From positions 1,012,501 through 1,076,500 of the forward strand of contig JACSYO010001618.1 of the NCBI GenBank assembly GCA_016806645.1: a DNA stretch of 64,000 bases, in the 5' to 3' direction. The DNA is from Ophiodon elongatus (taxonomy: Eukaryota > Chordata > Actinopteri > Perciformes > Hexagrammidae). The notes under the pieces are model-generated. The model was not told the DNA's origin. It did not search any database and saw only the letters and a program-made list of their open reading frames with translations. A program made the position numbers and the translations under genes. Positions 22,428-34,450 of this stretch are shown here, piece after piece (the stretch's first letter is position 1; every line of letters begins with the position of its first letter).

Positions 22428-23545
22428 GAGAGGGGTGGGAATCTCGAGGCACCTTTCAATTCCGATTCAGAGGGCTGCGATTATAAAACGGTTATCGATT
22501 CTTCTTGAGGCATCAAAATCTTTCGTTACAATTTTTTTTTCCTCACTGTGAATATCTGCTATTTTAAAAACACTACATATTTGTAATGATTCATAATTAA
22601 AAAACAGGTGAATTTACTTCCATTTTTGTATTAATTCAATATTTGTAACAAATAGAAGAGCTGTGTCAGCTGGAAGGTCACATTTCCAAGCATTGCAAAG
22701 AGAACCAACAAGAAAATAAATAAAATCGGGCCCGTAGCAGCATTCTCGTAGTAAAAACACAGAATTCAGCATGTTTTGAGTCATGTGACATAACAAGCTG
22801 CCCTTTTTCACAAATAAATATTAGACTTCTCTTCTAACAAGTCGCCCTGTTTATAGGCAATGAGCTTTCAGCTTTCACGCTTTCTGGAACATGTGGTAAA
22901 ACTATACAGTGATAAAGTGCGAGGTTACGGTCACACTAGATTCTGTGACAACGGAAGTCACGCATGGCGTGTTATCATCCTCCCAGCTTTCCTCAGTGAC
23001 CCCATAACTTTAACTTTGGTTTTGTTGTAGAGTATCACTGTGTCCATAAAAATGTTGATGAATGTTGTATCTCGGCTCCAAAGTGTGCAACATAGCGCGA
23101 AAGCTCTAATTCTCAATGACTGAGTAGGGGCACCATTCCGTGGCAAAAAAAAGTTGCAATCTGCTTCGTGATTCCCTTCTCCCTTTCCGTGTTCGTCCGA
23201 AGAAGACGAAGCAAAATACTTCCATACGTTTGCTTTTATGCCACATGGTGCCGGTCAGATTGTATCCATATTTGGCTGCAAAAGCTCAGCCGCTTTCACC
23301 AAAACTCTGCTAGTATTTAGCCTAACTTTGAACGTAAACAAGATGCATGTGTATTATGTCTGTTGCGTTCAGGTGCAGCGGTAAGGAACGGACAGCCCGT
23401 AAAGGTGATCATAACCTTGAGAATTGAGTTTGTAATTTCCAATTTATTGAGTTTTCTGGATCGAGTCATAATCGTTCATGAAAGAATCGCAATGCTTCTA
23501 AGAATACATTTTTTCATTTATTTTGTCTCCCCTAATTCAGTATAA
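22428..23545. mobile_element. Pieces of a 'GGGGTGGGAATC' hAT-like MITE flanking unique DNA
   Basis: At 22,428-22,540, GGGTGGGAATCTCGAGGCAC then CGATTC/ATTATAAAACGGTTATCGATTC resembles the end of a common teleost hAT-like element; at 23,395-23,545 further AATCG-rich words (AATCGTTCATGAAAGAATCG) may be its other part. The about 850 bases between hold other sequence, including a GGTCACACTAG motif near 22,930. Boundaries are uncertain. Confidence 0.35.
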
Positions 23546-24034
23546 ACATGGGGTTAAAGGAAGGACATTTTTGAAGGCCATGTTTGGGACTGTTTCCGGT
23601 TGTCTGCCGAACTATGGAAATTGGATTTTGTAGCGGTCTTCATGGCCATGTGCATTTTATTTTTTATGTGTTAGCCACCTGTTGCAGATGGTGCAAAATC
23701 AGTCACCCAGCAAGATTAAATGCTTTAAATGAATGGACTATATATACAGTATGTGGTTTGCCTTCAACGCTCTGTTGCTCTTTGGGAAGTGTAGTTATGA
23801 TTGTGGGTGAAGATCTCTTGCTGTGGCCCCATCTGACTGACTGTCAGACGCCCCGCCATGCTTGGTGTCATGATTTTAGCGGAGCAGGCTGTGGAGTCAT
23901 AGTCTGGCTGGAAGCAGAAGTTGGAGATGCCGTGAATGAGCTTGAGCTCACAAAGAAAGGCCAGGGACAATGGTGCGCAAGAGTGAAGCTGGAGCTGTCC
24001 CCTCAGGCTTTGGGCAACAAACACATACTGATGT

Positions 24035-24060
24035 ACACACACACACACACACACTCACAG
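24035..24060. repeat. (AC)n microsatellite
   Basis: Short AC run read directly from the sequence. Confidence 0.9.
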
Positions 24061-24444
24061 GGTGAGGCAAATCCATTAAACTGATTTGTGATGAATTGCT
24101 TTTTTCTGATATTTGTAGCTAGAAATGTCTTGACACCTTTCATTTATTTTGCCTCATCTATACCATACTGCTAAATATTTCCTTGACCAAGGCTAGTCAG
24201 ACACGCGTGATGCGACTTGGGTTGTGTTCCACTCAAATGCCTCATCTCTGAGCCCAACTACCTGCTCAGCCATCTGTTCAATTTCTTGAAAGCAATCTGT
24301 ACTGGAAACCCAATTTGAGCAAATCTTGAATTCCCTGCACCCATCATTATCAATCTTCTAGTAGCACTATGCTCAGCTACGGGTTGCTAGTAACAACAAT
24401 GAAACGAATACCAAAAAAGAGGACATTAAAATCCATCTTCATTA

Positions 24445-24545
24445 AGGGTGCTCAGCATTTCTGGGGCTGATCACCGATCGCCTGACGCAGTATCGGTTGC
24501 TCACCGATCACGGGGTCTATTTGGAGCCCTGTACTGTATGAGCAA
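24445..24545. mobile_element. Short repeat fragment rich in CACCGATC words
   Basis: GATCACCGATCGCCTGACGC then AGTATCGGTTGCTCACCGAT recalls a dispersed teleost DNA-transposon end. Only a fragment is present, without visible partner terminus. Confidence 0.3.
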
Positions 24546-24559
24546 CACATTCCACTCTC

Positions 24560-26842
24560 TCTCTTATAACGCCCTTTTTATACAGAGGTCCTGCAATACT
24601 GCTGTCAAGAACAACCCTCATTACACCAGTTTTGCTTTTTTACACTGAACCAAACATAATGCCACACTAGCTGTGAATCTAGATGGCATGCCGGCGTGAT
24701 GCGTAAAACAACAGCATCTTTGTCTATTTCGATTTGTCTCTAACTACCTCTGCTGCTATATTCAGGTAGTCGGTTTCATTACTGTTGATTAAACATCAAT
24801 AACATTAAGATAATTTTCCATCCCTGGCTTTCAGAGTAGTGGTTGCATTGCCCATTGATTTGTGCTAGAATTACTTTCAACGACTATAATCAAGGTGGGG
24901 TCAGTTTCACAGACCGTGTACCACTTTTTTTAATTGGTGCGAATAATGATAATACCTTCTCACTATAATTTTTAAATCCACTCAAAGACAAACTTGGAGC
25001 CAATGAAGTGATCTAAAAACCTGGACCTGGTTTTGAGTCTGACGGCATTTTGAATCAGCTAAAGTTTATTGGGGTTTTGTTGAGCGAGTTACGAGAAGAG
25101 TGCATGCATTAGTATTTTTAAGTTCTTGGCAGATAAAAATGACCTGATTTTATAAAATAACAAAACAATAAAAAACAAATGCATGATTGGACAAGATGAT
25201 TAATATGCTGCTGGTTGAATTGGGGTGGTTGTCAAAGAAAATACCGAGGTTTCTGCAATAGTATTTTTTTTTGATGTACAGTAGTGGGTATTATGTTACG
25301 AGTTATTGATTTTTGGAGGGAAGTAACCCACTTGACCCACCTTCGCATGAAGTTTACACACTGAAGAGACCTTTTCCTGAAACGGATTCAACGCCATGCT
25401 CAAAGACACTAAAGTATGTAAGGACCTGCTTGTCAGAGCTTGACTCAGGTCCTGACAGATTTATTTGTGTGCAGTGTATTAGATACTGAGCAAGTTAATT
25501 TTACCTTTTGGCATAATAGGGAATAGGATTTACATGCATTTTGTATAGAGCCAGCAAAATATTGTAGCCCCCTCCTCTCTGCGCTATAGTCAGCTTGCTG
25601 CTGAGCCGTGTTCACTTGCTATGCAGTCAATCAACTTTGAGACACTTTTAACGGAAACCCTAAATCTTTTAGTGCGAGAAAGGAGTTTCTTGTCGTTGAA
25701 TTTAAAATGAACACACATGCTTCTTGCTTGCTTTCCTCTGGCCCACCCTTCTTCTCTTTCACCATATACAGCTCACTTCGATTCACTGAATGCATGCTTA
25801 CCCGAATGCTGACAGTGCAAAGGGAAGTGTGTTTGCGTGCGTGTGTGTGTGTGCGTGTGCGCAGAGGAAAGAGGGAGGGGCGTTTCCTTTAATGCATCTG
25901 CTCTTTTCAGTGACTCTCCAAGCTCACACATTTATTCTGTCTCTTCTCTCCTGTCTTTCCTTCCTCCTGCCTGTTTACCCCCAGTCCCTATTCTGTCTGT
26001 CTTTGTGTCACTTTTTTTTTTTCAGTCTTTCTTGTATTTCTGTCTTTCTCATGTCAGACATACATGCTCATCTCACTCCGACACACAATTTTAGTCACTC
26101 AGGATCTCACATTCACCAGTCATTTGTCCGCTCTGTGCTCAGTCTCTTGGATTTTGGCTCCTGGTCCTCCATCATAGCTACTGTATTCTGTGTTTACTCC
26201 CCGGTTGTGCTCACTGCGTCAGGAATCAGCAGCAGACTGAGGTGGGTGTTTTTAAGAGCATCATTGCTAGGTCTTAGGCTACATTTCTTTGGTATCTCTC
26301 TCTTTCTCTCTCTTGCTCTCTCTCTCACCCCTTTCTCTTCCTGCCTCTTTTCACATCGCTCCATCAGTGAGTCGGGATGATCGTACTTGTCTGTTCTTAC
26401 AGGGAAGCAAATGCCATACTATCTGTGTGCAGCAGAATTTAACATTGTCACACACTATGCCAGTGAGTTTGCATATCTACCTCTCCAGATCTCTCAGAGC
26501 TGTCAGAATGGTTAATGGTACTGCTGCCGCTACTGCATTGAAAACAGCCTTTGCATACATTATTACACTGGCATGTTTTTTGCTCTCTCTCTGCTGCCTC
26601 TACTCCATTACCCTCCCATGTCTGTCATGTTTTATGCATGTGCTGTCCTTTTGAATTCTTGCCAGAGACTTGGCCATGCTGTAGGATTTATACAGAACCA
26701 CCTTAAAATAGTCGGGGTGAAAGACTTGTGCAGGCAAACACATTAACACAGGAGGTTCAATTCCTTTTCACCTTACCTGCCCCACTGCTGCTGCAGTTCC
26801 ATCTGTTGCAGTTGCCATAGCCAGCGACATCCTGGTGTGTGT

Positions 26843-26881
<39 letters not shown>

Positions 26882-27780
26882 CGTGCGTGCGTCATCTGTG
26901 CCTGGCTGAATGTGTTACCGTGTCATTTAAATGTGTGGGTGTTGCTGAAGTTGATTGTTGTAGGTCAGTATCTCTGCATGCATGCGCATGCTCGTACATG
27001 TTTGTACGTGTTTGTGCGTGTGTGTGCGTGTGCGTGTGTGCACACTCGTATACAGTATGTGTGTGTGCTTGCCTGCCTATGGGCTCTGGTCCAAGAGGAG
27101 AGCACAGGAGAGGCAGGCTGCAGGGGTTGAGTTTGGTGCAGTAAGCTGTTGAATGCTCTGTAACGAGCAGAAAAAGGCAGATTCATGTGCTGGTGTGTCC
27201 TTTCACCGGGCTGGTACATCGATATTGCAGAATGCATGGCTTTTCTGAAATGTCTGCAATTAATTTGTCCTTGAGAAGCAAAACTCTTAGCAAAGTTAGA
27301 CTGCTGTTGTCGTGTTTTTTTTAACATAATATTTATTTTCAACAAACATGCTGATGATCAGAAATGTGTCAGTGTGACAAAGCTAGAACAGTAATAAGGT
27401 TTTTCATTCTCTTTGTTGTCTTGCATTTTAGGTAAAGGCTTTGATGAGGCCCAACAAACAATACAACTAACTATACTTCAAACAAAATGTATTCAAAGAA
27501 ATGCTATGTGACAACTGGAAAGGCAGATTCATCTGGGCTTTGTAGAAGTGCTTTGGTTAGGTGTCATGTCCAATACTTTTAATGTTTGAAACAAAGGAAA
27601 CACTACTTCTTTGATGATGTTGCAATTATGCTGGATCTGGAGATTTCAAGTGAACCGTAGACGCATCCTTTGAGCAGTTACTATACTGAGAGGTTTGTAC
27701 ATTTCTGGGAAACCAACATCTTTCGCATGAACACTTGTTATTACAAAGAGATGCTGTAGTTTATAGCATTGATGAAGGGG
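24560..27780. other. Non-coding DNA rich in T/C and GT tracts
   Basis: Contains pyrimidine-rich DNA at 25,900-26,350 and GT/CA-type runs at 25,838-25,860 and 26,834-27,045. Long frames here (up to 196 codons) are low-complexity Leu/Ser/Phe or Cys/Val repeats and are not supported as genes. Confidence 0.6.
26834..26892. repeat. (GT)n / (GCGT)n microsatellite
   Basis: GT dinucleotide run grading into GCGT units. Confidence 0.9.
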
Positions 27781-27785
27781 GCAGC

Positions 27786-27788
<3 letters not shown>

Positions 27789-27878
<90 letters not shown>
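27789..27878. repeat. (GT)45 microsatellite
   Basis: Uninterrupted GT run of about 90 bases, among the longest in the window. Confidence 0.97.
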
Positions 27879-27879
<1 letters not shown>

Positions 27880-28105
27880 GCACACACTCTAAGGGTAAAT
27901 GTAATGGGTTAATTAACTAATTGTTGTTGACGTAAAACATAAAAAGTCACTGTAGGTGAGTTACTCAGGTATTGAGGTGCAAGTCGTTATGTAAGACCTT
28001 TTCAAACTTGACAACATAAACATTCAACATTTAGTATTTCATGTTGCAGTATTTATTAATGCAGTAGCTGACAATACATAAACATAAAATAAAGAAAAGG
28101 TCTAT

Positions 28106-28205
28106 AGACAGCTCAGTTGGTTAAAGTGGATGTATATCTGTTTCGCATGTGACATTCTTTTTAGCCCTGTCACTAATGTAGGTTCTGACCCTCTGTAGTT
28201 TTTAC
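28106..28205 (+). mobile_element. Possible tRNA-derived SINE head
   Basis: CAGCTCAGTTGGTTAAAGTG resembles a tRNA A box (GCTCAGTTGGTTAGAGC) and GGTTCTGACCC about 70 bases later a decayed B box. No intact cloverleaf is formed, so this is not a functional tRNA. Confidence 0.35.
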
Positions 28206-29393
28206 AGCTTGGTCTGCCCGATGCGCCGGTGGGGGTGTTTCCTAAACTGAGCTCAGTAATCCTCCTACAGTTGAGATTTAGCAGCCTGCCTAGCTTCAGT
28301 AGTCCAGTTTGGGCAATCCCAAGGGGCATCACGCTCACACAGAAAGAGGCACAGACGTAGGCTTATACACGCACTCGCAATAACTGAATGAATTTATCAC
28401 AAATTTGTTTAGCAGGTGTGTTATCCTCCTCTTTAGTTCCCATCATTTTCAATCAATTTTTTTGCTTCGGAAAATGGAGACGATTCTGTTTGTATCAGTC
28501 TTGATTAGGGTTCAACTTTGCAAAAGCCTTTAAACTCAAAATTATGACATGAAAGAGTGCATTTTATAATAAGAGCTGCATTTCAATTATTACTTACAAT
28601 ATCAACGGCCTTGAACACATCTAATCAATGAGCTGCCTATTCAAAAGTTTCTCTGACATGAACACAATTTTCTGCCAAATTTAGACCAATTTTGGTTGTT
28701 TAAAATTAGATTTTGGTTCTGGTGCTTGCCATTGTACATTAACTAGCCAGGTAGTTGTCAAGTGAATAAATGACTGAATATAATGGGGTTAAGCTCATTA
28801 CTCTGATTGTTTGGATCAACATATATTGGTCATAACATTCTAAATAGACAGCAGCATTATTTTTCAGGAAATCTGGGGAGACTTTAAATCTCAAGGAAGA
28901 GTCATAGTAGGATATTTACTGTATTTATTTTTCTAGTTTGTTTACTGCAGCTATGGTTGTGTTCTCATTACCAGTCTTGCTCTTGGTGTTTCAGTTGAAA
29001 CAGACGGATGTAGCTTAGTTCCAGTTATGATAGCTTCCCCTTATGTTATTACTGAGAAACATTTACTCTGGCTTGTAGATTTATTATTGCCATGATATTT
29101 AATGTTTCATCAGAGGAGACTGAATGCTTCTCTCAATACAGACACTGAGTTCGGAACTTGGAACTGTGACGTTTTAATACTCCATCCCCCCCCAAAAAAC
29201 CACATAGCTTTATTAACTCATTCGATTATCTATTTCTGCGCAGTGTCAGCGGAAAAGTCCGTTTAATTGTATTGTTTTCTATTAGAATGTCCTAACTGGC
29301 CAAGCTGTGCATTGCAACGCAACGCAGCGCACCATTTTGAGCTGAAACACCCTGTTTCTATTTATTCCCGTTACTCGTTTTTAAAGCACCATC

Positions 29394-29530
29394 ATGGACA
29401 AAGAACGGCTGATTTGGGAAGTTGAAATGGGGCATTATCTAGTCGATACCTTCTCATCTCACTACAAAAACCTAAATAAGGTGGCAGCTTGCTGGAGGGA
29501 GATCGCCAGGCGATCTCATGAAAGTTTTTT
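29394..29530 (+). mobile_element. MADF-domain fragment, probably from a PIF/Harbinger element
   Basis: A genuine ATG opens MDKERLIWEVEMGHYLVDTF then SSHYKNLNKVAACWREIARR, matching the start of a MADF domain (a Myb/SANT-like DNA-binding fold with pattern LI..V....YLYD....YKN......W.EIA). In PIF/Harbinger transposons such a protein partners the nuclease. After about 45 residues the frame runs into a 12-bp tandem repeat and loses similarity; no nuclease gene is seen. A first exon of a host MADF gene cannot be excluded. Confidence 0.5.
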
Positions 29531-29540
29531 ACTCCCTGCT

Positions 29541-29576
29541 ATATTGAACGTCATATTGAACGTCATATTGAACATC
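29541..29576. repeat. 12-bp tandem repeat, three copies
   Basis: ATATTGAACGTC repeated three times, the last copy with one change (AACATC), directly after the MADF fragment. Confidence 0.9.
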
Positions 29577-30784
29577 ATTACAACATGCATTTTTTTGTTC
29601 AAAGTGCACAAATGTAGGAAGATGGCAAGTACTACTCACCCATCCTTTTAAGTGGTTACGTCTCCAGTTTGATCTTAAGCGGAAAGCTGTTTGGAACTGT
29701 TTGTTTACTTGACCGAAGTGCTTATCTAACACTTGCTTGCTATTAAGACACAATGTCATTCTTGAGTTCCTCTGCCATTATTACGGTTGTTGAATTATTC
29801 CTTAATCCTTCAGCTTGATGTTATAATTCATTTTCAGTCAATAAAAGTGATGTTGTGTGACTCCCGTCATGCAGTGCATCCAGTACAGCAGACCAGGCCC
29901 ACGCAAGAACGAGGAAGACCGCCTCGGAAGTGTTGCTTTTATTTCACAATCGAATATTAATTTTTATATTCAAATGGCTTTTCTGTTTCTACCCAACATG
30001 GCAACATATTGCTTTGATGAACAAAGCAAATGTACAATGTATTACAATTGCTGTCATGCATTGGGTCTTCATTCATTGGAAATATGCGATGTAAAAACAT
30101 TCCCCTGCTTTTTCCCTCTGAAGGTGTTGTATAAAGGTGTACTGGCATCTTTTGATGTTGGAAGAGGCCCGCCTCCACCTCAAAGCTTAATGCAGCTACT
30201 GTCTGCATGTAGCTTTCTTATCATTGCGGACCACAAACATCACATGCTGATGGTCCTGAAAAGTACAGCCCACGTTTTCACACATACAGGCTACTTTTAG
30301 ATCATACAGGTCAATGTTGATGTCCAGATGGTTCTCTGATGATCCCTGGTCTTCCATCATGATTTGTGGTGCCAGGTTCATTTTTTTTTTTTTTTAGGGT
30401 TTTTGTTTAGTGTGTGTGTGATTGACACGTTGATCATGATACACTGCAACACCGTGTGGACAGCTCATGTGAATCATGGCAACAATATTGCAGGTGTGAA
30501 TAACGATATAGCGCTTACTGTTGTTGATGTGTGTGTCTGACTTATTTTGTTGTTCTCGATAGCAGAGTTATTGTGTTCATGTTTGTATTTTCTACAAATA
30601 ATACTATTGTTAGAATGCATAAGTCTGGAGCTGATTCTCGACGGTTACGTTTAAGCACCAGCATTGTATTGTCCATTTAGCATGGTAGTCACTGAAATGT
30701 GCTAACTGTTTGTTTTGGGCTAAAGTGATTCGCTTCAGGCTTACTCATTTTGGTTTAGTTCTGTGTGATATGCAAACATTAGTG

Positions 30785-30812
30785 TTGTGTGTGTGTGTGT
30801 GTGTGTGTGTGC
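30785..30812. repeat. (GT)n microsatellite
   Basis: GT run of about 28 bases just upstream of the MITE at 30,848. Confidence 0.9.
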
Positions 30813-30847
30813 TCTGTGCCCCAGTCTTTGGGACAATAGGAGAGGTG

Positions 30848-31398
30848 TTAAAGGGCTAGTGTGTAGCATTCCGGGGATCTATTAGCAGAAATTGGATACA
30901 ATATTCATAATTCTGTTTTCATTAGAGTATAATACCCTGAAACTAAGGATCGTTGTATTTTCGTCAGCTTAGAATGAGCCTTTCATACCTACTTAGGGGG
31001 CGGCTTCTCGTCACGGAGTCTGCCATGTTTCTACAGTAGCCCAGAACAGACAACCCAAACACTGACTCTAGTGAGAGCCTTTTGTGTTGTTATGTTACCG
31101 AAAGTTCACTGTGGTTCTCCCACACGTTTGTGAAACTGTGATAATGTGAGCTGCACAGTACAAAAGTGCTACTGCCAGCCTTAAGCCATAACCTCTTCAA
31201 TTGCTCCTAAAGTAGTATTACTATGGTAAAGATGGCCTCCGATCAAGGCAAACGGCATTACCATGGTTTAGCACTCAGCGGCTCATGTTACTACCACAGT
31301 CGTGGAAAGGGAGGAGCGAGTGGAGGGGTATTCAGTAGTTTGCAGTCTGCAACCACACAGCTAGATGCCACTAAATCCTACACACTGTCCCTTTTTAA
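30848..31398. mobile_element. Complete MITE with TTAA ends (piggyBac-like)
   Basis: The left end TTAAAGGGCTAGTGTGTAGC and the right end, which on the other strand reads TTAAAAAGGGACAGTGTGTA, are inverted repeats, and both begin in TTAA, the piggyBac-type target duplication. Internal words such as GATCTATTAGCAGAAATTGG and ACTAAATCCTACACACTG match a very common teleost repeat as I recall it. No transposase is encoded in its 551 bases. Confidence 0.7.
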
Positions 31399-32702
31399 GA
31401 TGACACGTCATGATGTTGTCACTGCCCGTTCATTTTTCCGTAGGTACATCCCTTAAACAGACCCAGGCTGTTTGTTCTCCTCCTGGGTTCTCCAGTTGGC
31501 CTCAGCACACGTGGACTGGACCAAATGGCCTGTCGTCTTAGACTCAAAAGAGACTGAGTAGATGGGTTGAGACTGAAATTTAAGCCTGTTTAATTCAGCT
31601 TACACATGACAAGGAAGACATGAGTGGGCCCAAATCTTAAGTAATAAGGTCAGGCACACATTAACTAAGTTGCTTTGTTATCATATACAAATCTTGAAAA
31701 CAAATAAATGACATCACATCCCTCTGCTGGTGGTTTGTCAGTCCTTGTGTGTGTCTGTGCTGCAGTGAGAGCAGAAGGCCGGCTGACCTGGCATATAACT
31801 TTCAGACAAAGACGTGGGAGAGGCTGAAAATAGATTGATGGAATGTGAAGTGCAGACATGCCATTTTCAAACTGAAATGCTCTCAAAGCTATGATGATCA
31901 GCTCTTTGTGTGACCATGATTTGAGTCATGTTTCCGTTCAATTGTCAAGGGAATTTTAAGCAAACTTTTGAAATGTTGCAAAAAAAAGAAATTTTTTGGC
32001 TGTGTTTTCATCAACTGCTTTGGAGCGAAATAAATTCTGCTCCCGCATAGTTTGGTCAGAGGTTGGCACTATAAACTGCACAAGGATGTAATTCGCCATT
32101 TTACTATTGGCCATGTTTTATACTGTCCGGAAACAAAGACAATCATTCACACATTATGGTAATGTGTGAAAAGACGGCTGACAGCTGATCATACATGTGA
32201 GCTATGTGTTCGCTACGTCAGAATTTATTTGGCAAAGGTGTTTCAATAATTCATTTATCGCATTAACTCTTTTGAGACAAAGGCAAAAAAACAACAACTC
32301 TCAAGCAAGTGTAAAACCCTCTTTTCTGCAATTTCAGCTTTTCTAATACGATACTTTAAAATGCACATATACGATGAGTGAATGGAAACGCAGCCAATGA
32401 CACATAGCTTTCTGGCAGAGGATTTGATGTCCCTTCAACCTTAATATGATTACTATGGTATTCTATATTTTATTTGATACAGCTTGCTTGCAGTACAGAA
32501 AAGTTCCACTTCAGCCTCCAGAACAGATTTATTGAGGCATGCATTCATGAAGGTGCTAGAAACATTATTTAGTCCCTGTCTGGCTTGGATGTGTCACCAT
32601 TGCTACAGCTTTTGTAGCATTGACATAGCACCCAACCTCATTTGATACTAAGGGAACTAATGCTTGTCAAGAATGTATTCCCTTTCTTCCCCCCACACTG
32701 TA

Positions 32703-32928
32703 GCAATCTGGGCTAATGACACGAAGCAGAATGAATACATGATGTCGGTGCCAAATTGTGTCCCCGTCATCAACATGTCATACCACAACCTGGAAACTGT
32801 TGGCCAGGTTGAGGTTATTCCACTCTTTGGTCATCCAGGCTTTGGTGATGATGTCTTCTTGCTAGTTGACAAGAGTGGAACCCACCATGGTCCTCTACCA
32901 CTGAAGCCCACCCGCATCAGTGTTTGAT
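32703..32928 (+). CDS. Terminal coding exon of an unidentified gene
   Basis: A strong acceptor (TTCTTCCCCCCACACTGTAG) precedes about 74 codons that begin in phase 1 as AIWANDTKQNEYMMSVPNCV, continue through INMSYHNLETVGQVEVIPLF and GHPGFGDDVFLLVDKSGTHH, and end GPLPLKPTRISV with TGA. Composition is that of a folded globular protein, with alternating hydrophobic strands. A 3' UTR with poly(A) signals follows. I do not recognise the family. I could not find the preceding exons; an upstream exon ending in phase 1 is required. The CpG block at 18 kb is a candidate promoter. It could also be a pseudogene remnant, but the splice site and poly(A) context argue against that. Confidence 0.65.
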
Positions 32929-33385
32929 GTATCTGCTGAAGTCCGTTCTACTTGGTAGTATGACTTGCATAATTATGAATTGCTTTTCAGCTTGAGTACG
33001 ATTTGGTATTCTCTTGCTTAATATCAACAAACCATTTTCTCCTTGAGCATCCATTATATGGTTGTTTTGTTTATCAGCATTATATCAAATACATTGCTCA
33101 GCAATGTTGTGGTTTTTCTCGTATATGTGGGCTGTGAAAGAATTTGTCAATATTGTAAGTGGAAAAACTCCTTTCGCCTCCTGCTAAGAAGTTGTTTCCA
33201 ATAAGCCCGAGACATGTGCTGTGTGGAAACTGTAGCTAGTATAAACTGTAAGGCAATAGGTTTGTATACTTCATTCTTAAGTGTTTAAAAATACAAGATA
33301 ACTCTTATTTGGATCATTTGTTGACATAAGTGTGCAGTTGGAATTGCAATAATAAAAGAATAAATTATTATTTTGTGTTTTGCAC
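32929..33385 (+). terminator. 3' UTR and poly(A) signals of the unidentified gene
   Basis: AT-rich DNA after the TGA has AATAAA at 33351-33356 and again at 33359-33364, followed by a GT-rich TTTTGTGTTTTGC stretch, the standard layout of a vertebrate poly(A) site. Confidence 0.65.
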
Positions 33386-34117
33386 AAAGGAGAAGCTTTC
33401 TTTTCTCCATTTCACACTTGTATGTAACAATTCTGCTTGAACAGTGCTGTTTGTATACATAGTTATAAAGACGTGCTCACAAAGTCTGCATTATACTTGC
33501 AAGAAGTACAACAATAGAAAATAATTTTCTATTTAGTATAGTAGTGTTTTATTTAGTCATCATATACAATACAATGAGTAAAGCCTATACAATCTAATAT
33601 ACAATATGACAAGCAGAGGAATTCTTATGCGTTTGTGTAACAGAAATGCTACATCAATTTGAATGTTTACTGAAGAGAGGAATGAAAGGGATATGTTTTG
33701 AGAGTAATTGCACAAATACTGTATACAAAAAGGCACATTGTTCAGTGATTTGGCAGAGGTAGATATATTTACAGCGAAGGGCTACTTAAAACAGGTTGAG
33801 AGACAGATGGACAACCCTGTCGGAGGCAGAGAGACGACTTCTTCTGGAGATACAGAAGCAGAGATACAGATATTGAGATATCAGACTACTTTATTTATAC
33901 CCGGGGGGAGAAATTTGTGAAGAGATAAAGATGCAAAGTGTTCTCTTGAGACAGGACTTCTTCCCTTCAGATTTATTTTCAAAACTGAAAGAAATAAAGG
34001 TACGCCTTGAGCCGTACTCTTTGCTATTATACAGGCGTCATACGTCTAAGAGTGAGTAACTCATACAATCTTATATTTAAAAAAAACAAACTTGTATCCG
34101 TTAAAAGAATTAAACTT

Positions 34118-34450
34118 TGGCGCTGCAACTAGTGGTTATTTCCTCAATGATTTATTGACTGAAACCAGTTATTTTTTTCTAACAAATCAATTGTTTAGTC
34201 CACAAATGTCAATAACGAATCACCCAATACCATCACAAGTTCCCCGAGCTAAAGCCATGACTTCAAACTGCTCATCTCGTCTATTACAGTCAAAACAGTC
34301 AAATTACTCAAAGGTAGTGAATGTAAAGTGATATGAAATGGAGAAGAAACCCCCACATTGGAGAAGCCGGAACCAGCAGCACTTTGGCATTTTACTTTTA
34401 AAAATGATTTGATAACCTGCGATTCACTAATTGATTGGCTACGAGCTGAC
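34118..34450 (+). mobile_element. Near full-length copy of the 'GCTGCAACTA..' teleost MITE
   Basis: GGCGCTGCAACTAGTGGTTA, CAATTGTTTAGTCCACAAATGT, GAGAAGCCGGAACCAGCAGC, TTTGGCATTTTACTTTTAAA and a final CGATTCACTAATTGATTGGC-like end follow the order of words I recall from a very abundant fish element. No coding capacity. Confidence 0.6.

Noticed and set aside
23584..24084. 166-codon plus-strand frame
   Set aside because: Runs through an AC microsatellite, starts without exon signals and has no motif; likely chance.
25707..27345. Long frames of up to 196 codons on both strands
   Set aside because: Driven by CT- and GT-rich low-complexity DNA; no splice sites, no recognisable domain.
27646..27920. 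His-Thr or Cys-Val repeat frames
   Set aside because: Translations of the GT45 microsatellite.
30129..30381. Overlapping frames on both strands near the poly-T tract
   Set aside because: Neither has clear splice sites or a recognisable family; left unannotated.
31790..31845. Short frame reading YNFQTKTWERLKID, reminiscent of a kelch repeat
   Set aside because: Stops at once, no donor, no second repeat.
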